Of a stretch of DNA of 64,000 bases, positions 13,567 to 24,986 are shown piece after piece. Under the pieces are notes generated by a model. The model searched no databases and was not told where the DNA came from. It saw nothing but the letters and a program-made list of their open reading frames with translations. The DNA is from Lonicera japonica (Eukaryota > Streptophyta > Magnoliopsida > Dipsacales > Caprifoliaceae). The first letter of the stretch is position 1, and each line of letters starts with the position of its first letter. Where the stretch lies: positions 34,280,099 through 34,344,098 of the forward strand of contig CM038470.1 in NCBI GenBank assembly GCA_021464415.1, in the 5' to 3' direction. Position numbers and translations under genes: made by a program.

Positions 13567-14482
13567 GTTATGATGAATTTTAAGATTGGTATGTAAGACT
13601 AAATGCCAGACAAATATTGGCTTTTCTTAGACCTCTTGAACTTCTTTTTTCTAAGTGGACTGGCATGGGATTTTTTTATATTTATTAGGATTTCTAAAAT
13701 CCATTTTTTTTTCATTTTTAACCTAATTTTAAAGGGAGCATAACTCAAGCTTTTCCTATAAATAATCCTTATTCTCTAAGGAGAAAAAGAAACAAGTTTT
13801 AGAGTTTTTTTAAAGCTAAAGAGAGACATAAAACACTTTAAACATTGAGAGAGATTGTCATCACCCACATAGGGTTTGTTTTATGCCACAGAGATCCATT
13901 GTTCTTCATTTAAAAATAGGGTTCAAAATCCAAGATCCCAGGTAGAGTTTTTGGTTGTGATTAAAGACAGGACGAAATAGCTAACTTGCGATAAGAAAGA
14001 TCCCAGACAAGAGGGAATGGTTAAGATCGAGGTCGTAGAAAAAGGCAATATGTAAGCCGTGAAATACAAAGTACTACGCCAGACCAACTGCAGCTAGAAT
14101 CTGGGATCAAAGAATTAATAAGATTGCTATAAACTTTGTGTAAGATAATAGTGTCATTGAGTCTGTATTTCCATTTCAATTATAGTGAAGCACTGTTAGT
14201 TAATCCCGATGATTAGTCGTACACAAGTACATATACTATTGTCTTTGGCTCATCAATGTTCTGGTAATGGGCGTAACGATACTATACTTCAAGGAGGCAT
14301 ACTGGTATGCAAAGTTAGAGTTTCAAACTTGGTGTTGACAAGCTTTGTATAGGTATTGGCTTGTTTAATATACCAGTACGCATGGGTTATTTTTTAGCAA
14401 AGGAGTTTTATCAAGTGGCGTACCGGTATGGACCAGTTTAAGTTCATATCGATACGCAGTAGTGGTGACTTGATGGCTTAAG
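13567..14482. other. Unassigned transposon-like DNA with TATA box and short palindromes
   Basis: No protein is recognised. A TATA-like CCTATAAATAATCC (about 13757) is followed by an A/G-rich leader-like stretch, as in LTR promoters. Between 14297 and 14459 there are four related palindrome-like words: GCATACTGGTATGC, ATACCAGTACGCAT, GCGTACCGGTATGG and ATATCGATACGCAG. The region continues beyond the LTR inserted at 14483. Confidence 0.45.
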
Positions 14483-15815
14483 TGAAAGAGATATGTCATA
14501 AGACTATTCATAGATTATGATTTGTACTTGGATATTTTATGCTTATTGTCATCAATAAAGTTTATTTCATTTTTACTTTATATTCTCTTGTAAATAATAT
14601 ATATTAATACTAGTTCATCAAGTACGTGGCTTGATTGTGGGATGCTAGTAATGCTATAATAATATTATTTAGATGTCCCTAATCATGTGTCAATAACCTA
14701 GGATCACATTGACATAATGATTAGAGTATGGATCAGCTGATGACTATGTTCCACAAGTCATGGATATGGAGATATCGAGCTGAACACACTGATACTTATT
14801 AGGGAACAAAGTATTGGACCGACCAACTTTGGGGACACTGTGAGGAGTGTTACTTAATGTCATCAGTAATGTTCCCCATTTGTGATATCGTATTATCCTC
14901 AGACCTGAGATCGTCATGGTTACCAACATAGGGATTGGCATGTTAGGCATTATCAAATGTTGCTCTTGACCGAGTAATTATAAAGATGATGATCAAGCAT
15001 ACTATGAACTATGTAGAGGTATGTGGTTGATCAAGATGGGATTTGTCACTCTCATATTATGAGAGAGATATCTTTGGGCCCCTTGATAAGTATAATTAAT
15101 ATTTGCATGGCCATGCGCAAATGAGATGTCATTTGTATTAGATTAATTATACTTAGAGATCAAGAAATAAATATTGAACTATACAAGAATGACACTTGCC
15201 TAGTCTTGTGTTCAATCTAGATATCGGTTGACAAAAGGAATTAATATGTGGAATATCAATTTAGGTTGTGTCGTTTTGACCTTTATACCTTTTGGGTAGT
15301 AGTAATGTTTTACTAGAGACCGCTTACTACTCGTATATTAAAACGGGCTTTTAATTATACTGCCAAAGAGTATAAAACCTACAGGGTCGCACACCAAAAA
15401 CGAGTTAGATCAAAACGAATTAAAACGGGCCAAGTTAGACTTGGGCCTAGTTCGTTTGTTGCTTAGGGTTCTCACTAGGGTTCCCCTTTAAAAGGGAACA
15501 TTTATTCTTCTTGGCCGTCAAGGAAACTTAGAGAGGCTAGAGAGTCGAAATAATTGAGAGAACCCTAGAAGGCTCTAGTACACCAAGCAAGGATCTGATC
15601 TCGTTCGTGTGTGCATACCTTTGAGGCGTCGTATTTTCTACGCTAAGGACGACAACAACAGAAGGATCCGATCCATCCTGTTCGTTTCATTAACATCAAA
15701 TCTCATATAAGGTATGTCTTATGTCGATTTTATTGAACAGCATAGATCATAGGGTTTAATGATTAGCGCACAAATTATTGTATGTGATGCATGTTTGATG
15801 CCCTAATTCCCTACA
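14483..15815 (+). mobile_element. Solo LTR, 1333 bp, probably Copia
   Basis: The LTR starts TGAAAGAGATATGTC and ends TTCCCTACA, flanked by TTAAG at 14478-14482 and 15816-15820. A TTTAAAAGGG promoter-like box (about 15488) precedes an R-like stretch, supporting plus orientation. The body contains the phrases ACTGCCAAAGAGTATAAAACC and GGGTCGCACACC, which I associate with Copia LTRs; that family call is a judgement from memory and not a domain match. There is no second LTR and no internal region. Confidence 0.75.
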
Positions 15816-15820
15816 TTAAG

Positions 15821-16081
15821 CCTATTAGGTTTTCAAGTTTCTCACTTGTGTATTTTATTTTATATTTTATTGTCAAGAATCGGGATCTTCTCCCTTTTGG
15901 GATTAATCCTCTCCTAAACTCTGCAAGAATGCTCGCATAACTATTCACTCCTATCTAAGAACTCTACTCCTAGTCATACTAGTGAGGTGAGTTCTACCAC
16001 AAAAGTTAGAAGAAAAAGAATAATGAAACCTGGTTCCAAACACCGAGCTTGAGAATGGTGCAAAAAAGTCAAAGCGTGCTG
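15821..16081. other. Continuation of unassigned DNA, no gene
   Basis: This is the right side of the sequence interrupted by the LTR at 14483. It carries no recognisable coding signal and ends where the truncated LTR begins at 16082. Confidence 0.4.
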
Positions 16082-16890
16082 CAAGGATAATAAATGTCCT
16101 TACTTCTTATGGTTTTGCAAATGATGTTATCAGGGTTTTATCAAGTTGTTTTGTTTGAAAATAATAGAATATCAGTAACTTAACAATAAGATTATCCAAC
16201 TAGAAAGTGGACATAGCAACAGATATAAAAAGTTTACATTATAAATAACTTAATTTAAACAATTAAGATAAACATGTATGCAGATATAAAAAACAGGTAC
16301 GCAAATACGAAACTTAAGTTAAGAAGAAGTTTAGATGATTACCTCCCCATCGATATAATATAAATAAGAGAGAAATAAAGTATTTCATAGAAACCTCTGG
16401 TGTGTACTTGATTTTCCTCTTTGAAATATTTTTAGCGGTTCGACTCTAAAAGATGGCACTCCGGGTGCCAAGATTAGATCTAAGACTCTTGCGAAAATAA
16501 ATGTTATCAAATGTGCTTCCGAAGAAGGCTTGAAGGTTGCATATATGAGAGGGAATAAGGTTTTTTAGTGTCAAAAACTGTGTCTTGAACCAATGGGGGT
16601 AAAGGCCTATTTATAGTGCTGGGACATATTTATTTATCACACAAAATATACTTGAAGTGATGGGTTCTGACACTGTAATGTGTCAGAAAGTGGTTGGTCT
16701 GTGTTTAATGGGTTTGTCTCTCGACAAAATGGGTTTTTCATGTGACAAATGCATCCAGGTGGGCTATTTGTTGTGCTACAAACTCCCCCAAAGCATGCTT
16801 TAATGTGTGGATGAGTTCTGGACTCGATGTGGACTCTATACGAGTTTTCTTTTAAGATTCTTACGTGGGTCAAAAATGGGGGTGTCTACA
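16082..16890 (-). mobile_element. Truncated 3' LTR of the array-rich element
   Basis: It matches 24179-24986 almost base for base, from GGATAATAAATGTCC to the terminal TGGGGGTGTCTACA. The part corresponding to 23434-24178 is missing. On the minus strand it begins TGTAGACACCCCCA, and ACTATAAATAGGCC (about 16602-16617) is the likely TATA box. The family palindromes are decayed here (for example TGTCTCTCGACA at about 16727). Confidence 0.8.
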
Positions 16891-17254
16891 GACCCTCTCG
16901 TATCAAGCTCCTTGCTTGCAAGGAATTGAGGTGACTATAAGAGACTTCAATTCATGGCTCCTACACGAACTCTAAGAAATGCATGCAGACTCAGCAATTA
17001 TATTGATAAAGCTTTGTGTTTTTTTGGAAAACATACTCAATAGGAAGGAACCTTCTGAGATCTGGCTATTATGAGAAAGTAAAAAAAAACTTGGATCCTG
17101 GTTTATCGTAACCGTTCTTGTGAGACCAGATTGAGAGTTTAATTTACCCGATAGCCAGTTGCTATAACCATATTATCATTCTAGCGTCCCTGGACAATCG
17201 ACCCTTTGTTTTAAATCTGTTCTATTGGCAGTTTAAATATCACTAAGGTTTCTC

Positions 17255-17860
17255 TATGGGGACTGGTATATGTGCCTCAAATGAGGGCTTTGTGATTCCT
17301 CTAAGGAGGGCTAGTACCTGTAAAACAAAAGTTTTATCATTGCCTCCGAGGTGGACTTTGAGATTGATTTGCTTCTACGAAGGGCTTTGGATAAATGGAT
17401 TGTTTATGGAAAGTGCTTATGCCTGTAGAAAGGGCTTATGATGATGTTTTGCCTCTGTAGAAGGCTTAAGTGAATGGATTGCCTTCGAAAAGGGCTTGTG
17501 CCTATAAAAGAAAAAAAAATTGTTGTTTCCTCTGGGGAGGACTTTCATTGCCTCAAAAGAGGGCTTCACTTCCTTCAAAGAGGGCTTTACTATGGAAAGG
17601 ACTTACACTGCCTCCGAAGAGAGCTTCCATGCCTCCAAGAGGGCTTCGCTGCGTGGAAAGGACTTCACTGCCTGCAAAGAGGGCTTCACCTATGTAAAGG
17701 ACTTACACTGCCTCCGAAGAGGGCTTCACTTGTGGAAAGGAGTTTACTGCCTTCGAAGAAAGCTCATTGCCTCCGAAAAGGGCTTCGCATGTGGAAAGGA
17801 CTTCACTGCCTCCAAAGAGGGCTTAGCCTATCTACTGGTGATTTTGGTTCTCTATAGTAA
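17255..17860. repeat. Minisatellite array 1, about 30-bp units
   Basis: The core is CTGCCTCCGAAGAGGGCTTC, repeated roughly every 30 bp, often followed by a TGGAAAGGACTT spacer. Units are irregular, and three frames stay partly open because the unit lacks stops. I take these frames to be by-products of the repeat and not genes. Confidence 0.85.
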
Positions 17861-19367
17861 CAACTGATGAGAAGCTATAGAGAGAGTTCTCTGAGGGTGA
17901 AAATAGCGCATTTGGAATTTATATATCCATTCTAAAAGTTTTCTTTTCTCTAGGAATTTTTTGAAAACTTTTTTCTTGTGAGTTATTTTATTCCAAAAAA
18001 AGGAGTTCCACGATGGATTTTCTCAACTCTCATAGTTCGTGCGTAGCGATGATTCAATCTTTTGCTTGTTTCTAAGTCATTCATTCTTTTATTTAGCCGA
18101 GAAGGAAATCTGTTTATAGAAATCTCTGATCTCGTAATGTTCATCAAATATTCTGAGGAAACTGTAGGCCCACATCGTTTTCTATTTTTTGATGTCCTTA
18201 TTTCTCCCTCGCTCGAAAAAGCTTTTCCTACCTTTTATGTTTTTGGCTAGTAGCTTATTTTCCTGTTTAGCGTGATCAGGAGCCTTACTCACCCAAGACA
18301 AAGCCTTAAGCCGGCTTGGCTTAGCTGTCACTCTTAGTGTGGTTCTCCCTGCCACTCTATACATTTTTGTTTCTCTCGCTCGCTCTAAGCGCTCATGCGG
18401 AATTTTTCTCTTTTCTACTCTTTCAAATTTTTTATATTCCTGTCTTATTCTAATATTTTCTCATTCTCATTGATAGTTTTCAATCCTTTAAAGATCAGAG
18501 ATTTCTTTGCAAGTTGTGCTGTCTCGTGATTTTTTGAAGAAGCAACTCAGAATCTTGCATTGGATATTATCGTGCAAGTGTGTGTTCTTGCACAAAGGTC
18601 AAGAAAAACCACCTTGAAGTTCCTCTATTAGAAAATGCCAACATTGAGATAAGATTGATCATGCGACAGTTCAATGGAGTAGGTTTTGTCCCACGAGCGT
18701 GTTCTTTTCTTCTTATTCTTATTCTCTCCCTAACTTCTCATTTTTTCAAGTTTCGAGCATCTTCATCAAATTCACGTGGATCTTGTGCAAGATGATCAGC
18801 TAGATCTTAGAGGGTGACCAGGAAGAGGTCACATACATAAATGCTCAGGGTTTTCTTCGATGCAGTATCCATGCTAATGATAGGGTGAACCTCGGCCGCA
18901 GTGTGATCTAATAGGATATGGTACGAGTCAACCAGTTCTGGACATCCCTTGGCTTCTCATGGAGTCAGCCTCTCATAAGGTCCGACGTTGCTTATGGGTA
19001 TGCTTTCTAAAGAGCCCAACACTAGTCAGTGTACAAAATATTATGTATATATGGGCTAAAACTATGTATACTTGTGTTTGGTGATCTATTGAAAGATAAT
19101 GTATGTTATGCATGTATTCATGTAAGTGAAGTGATGTTTTAGCATGCTTTATATTCATAACTTTGATATTTAAGCTTGTAGGCTAAGGATATTTTCCATG
19201 CTGTTTTGTTGATCTTTTTATTCATGATTCGTTGTTCCCTGCACGTTTAGAAGAACAAACGTTCATTAATTCACATAATTTTCTCAACAGTAATATCCGA
19301 TTTTTTTGAACTTATATACTTTTACCTTTCAAACCCTAAAAACTCTTATAAAGTACATAAAATACAC
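17861..19367. other. Interior of array-rich element, no recognisable gene
   Basis: Short frames exist on both strands (for example 18182-18364 minus) but none resembles a known protein. The composition is mixed and no retroelement domain is seen. It lies between array 1 and the MITE at 19371. Confidence 0.5.
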
Positions 19368-19701
19368 TTAGGCCTCATTTGATTCAGGTAATAAAAAGTG
19401 GGATGCGATTATTAATACCACTTTTTTTTATAATACCTTGTTTAGTTCGCACAAATGTGCTGGGATTACTACTACTACTACTACTATTAATAATTTTTTT
19501 TCTATTCTAAAATATAATCTCGTATACGAGTTACAAAACCAAACATGGTATTAACATCAACATGGGATATCCCAGTATTAATACTAAATAAATCAAACAG
19601 GGTATTGGTATTAAATTAATACCAGGATCAATAGTCTAGTACTATTAATACTAGTATTATTAATCCCACTGACCCTAATACCTAAATCAAATGAGGCCTT
19701 A
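19368..19701. mobile_element. MITE, PIF/Harbinger (Tourist-like) type, 328 bp
   Basis: The element spans 19371-19698, with terminal inverted repeats GGCCTCATTTGATTCAGGTA and, from the other end, GGCCTCATTTGATTTAGGTA (one mismatch in 20). The flanking TTA at 19368-19370 and 19699-19701 is the target duplication. An ACT trinucleotide run lies at about 19470-19487. It is inserted within or at the edge of the 68-bp tandem array: array-like sequence (ACCTTTCAAACCCTA...AAGTACATAA) lies immediately to its left. Confidence 0.9.
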
Positions 19702-20380
19702 GGTTAATAGAAAAGTACATAATTTTACCCTATTATTTATATAACTCTCATAATTACTCAAAAGTAGCCTTAAGTTTTGGAAATTACATAATTTTACTCT
19801 CTAAACCCTACAACTCTCATAATTACCCAAAGTACCCTCAGGTTTTGGAAATTACATAATTTTACCCTATAAACCTCATAACTCTCATAATTACCCAAAG
19901 TACCCTCAGGTTTTGAAAATTACATAATTTTACCCTCTTATTTATATAACTCATATAATTGCTCAAAAGTACCCTCAAGTTTTGAAAAATACATAATTTT
20001 ACCCTCTTATTTATATAACTCACATAATTACACAAAAGCACCCTCAGGTTTTGTTTTTGCACACGTCATATTATCTTGTCACTTGTAAAAATACCCTCAA
20101 GTTTATAAATGAAAATATCTTCTTATCTATATACCCCTTATATTTACATAAACATACCGTCGGGTTTCATTGATCAAACCAAAATACTCTTTTATCTACA
20201 AACCTCACACATATATAAAAAATACCTTGAGGTTTCTCTCATATATTTATATAAAGATACCTTCAGGTTTATTCATAATGAAAATACCCTCTTATCTATA
20301 TACGTTACACATGTACAAAAATACCCCCAAATGTTTTTCACAAAAATATCCTCTCAAGAAAAAGGCAGGCTACATGTGTG
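19702..20380. repeat. Tandem array, about 68-70-bp units
   Basis: The repeated core contains GTACCCTCAGGTTTTG, then TTACATAATTTTACCCT, then ATAACTCTCATAATTAC. At least five clear units lie between 19702 and 20053, and more diverged units containing TACCCTC and ATACC blocks continue to about 20380. Small frames such as 19862-20062 (minus) simply read the repeat. Confidence 0.85.
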
Positions 20381-20404
20381 CCTCATGATGTGTGTGTTTT
20401 AAAA

Positions 20405-21130
20405 AAAGGGCTTTGTGGGCATGTTCCTCAAGAATAGCATTAAGTGTGTGTGTGTGTGGGCGCGCACCTCAAGAAGATGGCTTGGTGTATGTATACCTCG
20501 AAAAGAGGGATTGGCATGTGTGCCTCGACAAGAGGGCTTCCTAGGTGTGTTCCTCGAGAAGAGGATTACATGTAGGTGTGCCTCAAGAAGAGAGCTTAGT
20601 ATATGTACACCTCGAGAAAAGGGATTCGTGGGTGTGTTCCTCGAGAAAAGGATTACATGTCTATGTGCCTCGAGAAGATATCTTCGTTCGTGTGTATACC
20701 TTGGGAAGAGTGATTGTGTGTACCTCGATAAGAGGGCTTTGTGGGTATGTTTCTCGAGAAGAGGATTATGTGTGTGTATGCCTCGAGAAGAGATCTTCGT
20801 GGGTGTGTGCCTTGAGAACAGGGCTACAGTGTGTGTGTGTGTGTGTATGCCTCAGGAAGAGGGTTTTCGTGTGTGAGTGCCTCGAGAAGAGGGCTTCGTG
20901 CATGGGTGACTCAGGAAGAGGGTTTTCGTGTGTGAGTGCCTCGAGAAGAGGGCTTCGTGCATGGGTGACTCGAGGGCTACAATGTGTGTATATGTCTTGG
21001 GAAGAGGGCTTTGGTGCGTGGGTGCCTCAAGAAAAAGTCTACAGTGTGTGTGTTGCCTCGGGAAGAGGGTTTTAATGCGTGTGTGCCTCAGAAAGAGGGC
21101 TTCGTGAATGCCTCTAGGAGAGGTCTTGTG
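20405..21130. repeat. Minisatellite array 2, about 28-38-bp units
   Basis: More than 20 units built on CCTCGAGAAGAGGGCTTCGTG alternate with TGTGTG-rich spacers of variable length. The core is clearly related to array 1 (CCTCCGAAGAGGGCTTC) although 2.5 kb separates them. A higher-order repeat is visible: GTGTGAGTGCCTCGAGAAG...GGGTGACTC occurs twice in a row at about 20870-20970. Long frames on both strands (20415-20876, 20545-21075, and 20852-21298 minus) follow from repeat units without stops. Confidence 0.85.
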
Positions 21131-21479
21131 ATACTTTGCTGAAGTAACCCAACCTAGTTGGCAATTTCTTGGTCTAGCTGGCCCGAATGGCTTTCTGGAA
21201 AACCTAAATGAACTTCTTGAGGTGTTGTTTCTTGTCCCTGGTGGACCAAAGGTTGAGGAGGCCGAAAATATGTACTCTGGTTTGGCTTGTAGTTCCAAAT
21301 TAGATCTCGGTTTTAAAAAATTTATACTTAAAACTCGAGAAGTGCCCTATTGGCCGATATCTGTTAAACCTTAACGAATTTGATGGTGACCAAAGACGAG
21401 TGTATACAATTCATTGCTCACTGAAAACAACAACAATTTCATATGTCCAGCGTAGGTGTTGACAATCATGTTTAACTTT

Positions 21480-22310
21480 AAAGACAGTGGAGTACTTAGT
21501 GGCCTAATCTAACCTAAAGTCGAGAGAAGCCTTACTGTCCTTTTTGAATTATATTTGACGGAGATCTTAATAACCCTACCTAATCTATAGCCAGTGGGGA
21601 TCTTAATGGCCCTGCCTGATCTAAGGTTGATGGAGGCTTTATTGACCGTACTTGAAATAAGGTCAACGAAGGTCTTGGTGGGTTTGTCTGATCTGAATGT
21701 TAGTGGAGTTCTTGACGAACCTGTCCGATCTATAATTAGTGGAGATTTTAACGGCCCTCCCCAGTCTGAGGTTAATGGAGGTCTTAGCAGCCCTGCTCGA
21801 AACATGGTTAACAGAGGCCCTAGTGGATTCGTCTGATCAAAAGTTGGTAGAGTTATTAATGACTCTATCTGATCTATAGCCAGCGGAGGTCTTGATGGCT
21901 CTGCGTGATCTGAGATCGATGGAGGTCTTATCTGCTCTGTTCGATCTTGAGGGCAACGGAGGCCTTAGCAGTTTTATCTGATTAATGGCTGAAATAGGCT
22001 CTGGTGGCTTTGTCTGATCTAAAGTCAGTGGGGTTCTTGACAACCCCGTACGATTGATAATGGGTGGAGGTCTTAACGACCCTGCCCGATCTGAAGTCGA
22101 TAGAGGCCTAGGTGGTCTTATTCAATCTATAGTCTGTGGAGGCCCTGGCAACTTTTTCTGATATGTGGTTTATTCATGCTTTCACGGCTTTACCCGATCC
22201 ATAGTCGGTGGAGGCCCTAGCAGCCTTTTTTGATATATGGTTGGTTGATACTCTGGTGTCTCTGCTTGATCCATTGTCAGTGAAGGCCTTGTTTGGGTCA
22301 ATTACATCTA
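21480..22310. repeat. Tandem array 3, about 36-bp units
   Basis: About 20 diverged units of the form GGAGGTCTTAGCAGCCCTG followed by CCCGATCTGAGGTCGAT recur every 35-38 bp, for example with starts near 21741, 21777, 21812, 21850, 21885, 21921 and 21958. The near-multiple-of-three period keeps frames open on both strands. The composition is distinctly GC-richer than the flanks. Confidence 0.85.
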
Positions 22311-22599
22311 CTGAGACGGCCTTGATCTTTCTGAATAAGGCTCTGTTTTGAGTATTCTATTGGTGGGATCGCTGCCTTACCAACCTTCCAGATCATAGAC
22401 GAAGGTTTTTAACTCCCAAATACACATGTACTATGATGCGAACTCTTCTGCAAAAAAAAGGTAAATAAATAACAAAAATCAATTTTTGGGTGTTTATAAA
22501 GACACGTCAATAACAACTTGAAAGAATTCCCGGTGGGAGTTCTAGGGTAGACAGTGAAGTACTCCTTGGGTTACCCAACTTGTCCCGAATTTTGAAAAA

Positions 22600-23074
22600 C
22601 TCATCTTTTGACTTTTGAAGAATTTGGGAATATCTCTCCTCTTGAGTTGCTTTTCATGGGAGATGAAGTAGGGAAAGTCATAACGAGGTGATTTAGATGT
22701 AAATTTCTACGACGGAGGTTGGTCAGCCTCCGGCCATACTTGCTAATATCTAGGGGAGATATACATGACAAGGCCCTATGTGGTACGAACTCTTCACATT
22801 TGATAAAAAACGATAAGAATGTTCTATCTCGATTCTTCCTACATGCAATATAAGTGTAATGCAAAGTGAAGGCTTTAAGCTCCCTCCTATTTGGCAAGAC
22901 CTCGCGATATACCCTAGAGGCGGGTACGTGCAAGAATCTTTTGATATACTTTCCGGGAACGTGAGTTTTCTCGTCACTCGATATACCTCACGGGCATACT
23001 TGGCCAAGGATAGTGGAAGTAAATGCTTTCGGTTTATGTTAGCCCAAGCAAGCCAACTCCCTACTCACTTATAA
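22600..23074 (-). pseudogene. Unrecognised degraded coding-like stretch in the array-rich element
   Basis: Two overlapping minus-strand frames (22601-22933, 110 residues; 22750-23007, 85 residues) lie between the 5' LTR side and the arrays, where a first ORF would be expected in this family. Neither matches gag or pol motifs I know, and there is no CCHC zinc knuckle. Both read the same DNA in different frames, so at most one is meaningful. It could be the remnant of an ORF1-like or gag-like gene, or chance. Translational signals are not apparent. Confidence 0.25.
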
Positions 23075-23417
23075 TACTTCCGATGGTACAAGGTGAAAGT
23101 CACATTTGTAGAAACCGTGCATGAATAGTGATGTGCGTGAAAACAAGAGTTTTCAAAAGGTTTAATTGCAAATACTTATCTTTGAGGTGTATTTGAAAAA
23201 GCCATTTTTATTTGAAAAGGTATTTCTTCACAATCAATTTTAACAAATAGGGGAAATCCTAAACATATGTCTATGTAAATGAGTGGACTCTACCACCCTT
23301 CTAGGTTAAGTCAACAAAAAAATCTAGGCGCCACGTCAGGGGGTTTTAAAGGCAAGTAGGGAATCAACATACTATAAACAAAAATCCACATATAAGAGCC
23401 TAGTTTTCTTGTAGTTC

Positions 23418-23433
23418 TTAACAGAGTCGCCAC
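23418..23433 (-). promoter_or_regulatory. Putative primer-binding site of the array-rich element
   Basis: Immediately downstream (minus sense) of the 5' LTR end GGATTCTCACA comes GTGGCGACTCTGTTA. This resembles the tRNA-Arg-type primer-binding sequence known from Ogre/Tat retrotransposons. The tRNA assignment is from memory. Confidence 0.6.
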
Positions 23434-24986
23434 TGTGAGAATCCGCAAATTCGACTCCCTGGTCTCAACCACTAGTTTGGGGGTTTAAAACGTTGGAAGA
23501 AATTTCATCATTTCATTTGCTTTTATATGGTGATAATTCATATCTGTGACCCTCTATTCTATTCTAGATACAAGAAGGTTCATTCAGAATCGCAAGTACG
23601 TTTTACGAGAAAATGGACAAAAGAGTTGTGTAAAGGGAAAGGCTACAGATAAGCCTTTTCCTTACACATTTGTTTACGAAATCAGGATTCTACAAGGTTC
23701 GAGAACTATATTACGGATTGAGAAGGTGTTAAGCACGTGTTCCACCCTTTTGGTCCTTAGTGGCCTTATATGTTTATTCTATATATGTTATAAAACTTGG
23801 ATGCTTTTACTGATATTCTACCGCTTTCTGGAAATAACTCATGAAAACCTGATTTTAGGAAAAACAGAAAAATGGATGAAAACTTTGTATTCCGTGATCC
23901 GATGTTTTGGTTTTGTTGAAGTCTGCTTACTAATGACAAAAGTTTATCTCATCTGTTTGAAATCATAAGATTGATTTGATATTGTTTCCTTGTATAACAA
24001 TATTAATTATCACTTTTGGTTAATTTAGAAAATATCGAATCTTATCGAAATTGATTTAATATGGAATTGAACTCTTGAGGAGAGTGTATCAAATATATTG
24101 CAGTCTATATGGAAGACATAATATATCCGAGTAAATTCCTAAGTAAACTTAGTCTGGGTTTTGAAAACTTGGTTTTATCCGGATAATAAATGTCCTTACT
24201 TCTTCTAGTTTTGCAAATGATTTTATCAGGGTTTTATCAAGTTGTTTTGTTTGAAAACAATAGAATATCGGTAACTTGACAATAAGATTATCCAACTAGA
24301 AAGTGGACAGAGCAACAGATATAAAAAGTCTACATTATAAATAACTTAATTTAAACAATTAAGATAAACATATATGCAGATATATAAAAACAGGTACGTA
24401 AATACGAAACTTAATTTAAAAAGAAATTTAGGTGATTACCTCCCCATTGATATAATAAAAATAAGAGAGAAATTAAGTATTGCAAAGAAACCTCCAGTGT
24501 GTACTTACTTTTCCTCTTTGAAATATTTCTAGCGGTTCGATTCTAAAAGGTGGCACTTCGGGTGCCAAGATTAGATCCGAGACTTTTGCGAAAATAAATG
24601 TTATTAAATGTGCTTCCAAATAAGGCTTGAAGATTGCATATATGAGAGAGAATAAGGTTTTTTAGTGTCAAAAACCCTGTCTTGAACCAATGGAGGTAAG
24701 GCCTATTTATAGTGGGACATACCTGTTTGTCGGGCGACATATACTTGATCAAGTGATGGGTTCTAACACTGTGATGTGTCAAAAAGTGGTTGGCTTGTGT
24801 TTAATGGGTTTGTCGCACGACAAGGTGGGTTTGTCATACGACAAAAGCATCCAGGTGGGCTATTTGTTGTGCTACAAACTTCCCCGAAGTGTGCTCTAGT
24901 GTGTGGGTGAGTTCTGGACTCGATGTGGACTCTATAGGAGTTTTCTTTTAAAATTCTTGCGTGGGTCAAGAATTGGGGTGTTTATA
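23434..24986 (-). mobile_element. 5' LTR of the array-rich element, about 1553 bp
   Basis: On the plus strand it starts TGTGAGAATCCGCAAATTCG and ends GGGGTGTTTATA, where other copies end TACA. It aligns over its whole length with the LTRs at 27387-28902 and 40750-42005. A TATA box on the minus strand, ACTATAAATAGGCC, lies near 24700-24714. Three decayed palindromes follow upstream: 24728-24739 (TGTCGGGCGACA), 24811-24822 (TGTCGCACGACA) and 24832-24843 (TGTCATACGACA). There is no TSD with its flanks, as expected for one end of a longer element. Confidence 0.8.

Larger units (their letters stand above)
16082..24986 (-). mobile_element. Non-autonomous LTR retrotransposon rich in tandem arrays
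   Basis: Two directly repeated LTR segments bound it: a full LTR at 23434-24986 and a partial one at 16082-16890, about 90% alike by eye. On the minus strand the 5' LTR is followed at once by GTGGCGACTCTGTTA, which resembles the tRNA-Arg-type primer-binding site reported for Ogre/Tat elements. The 3' LTR is preceded by the purine-rich GAGAGGG. The 6.5-kb interior shows no gag, protease, reverse transcriptase or integrase. It holds four tandem arrays and a MITE. I infer a large non-autonomous derivative of an Ogre/Tat-like family. The left edge (16082) is a truncation, so no TSD can be checked. Confidence 0.7.
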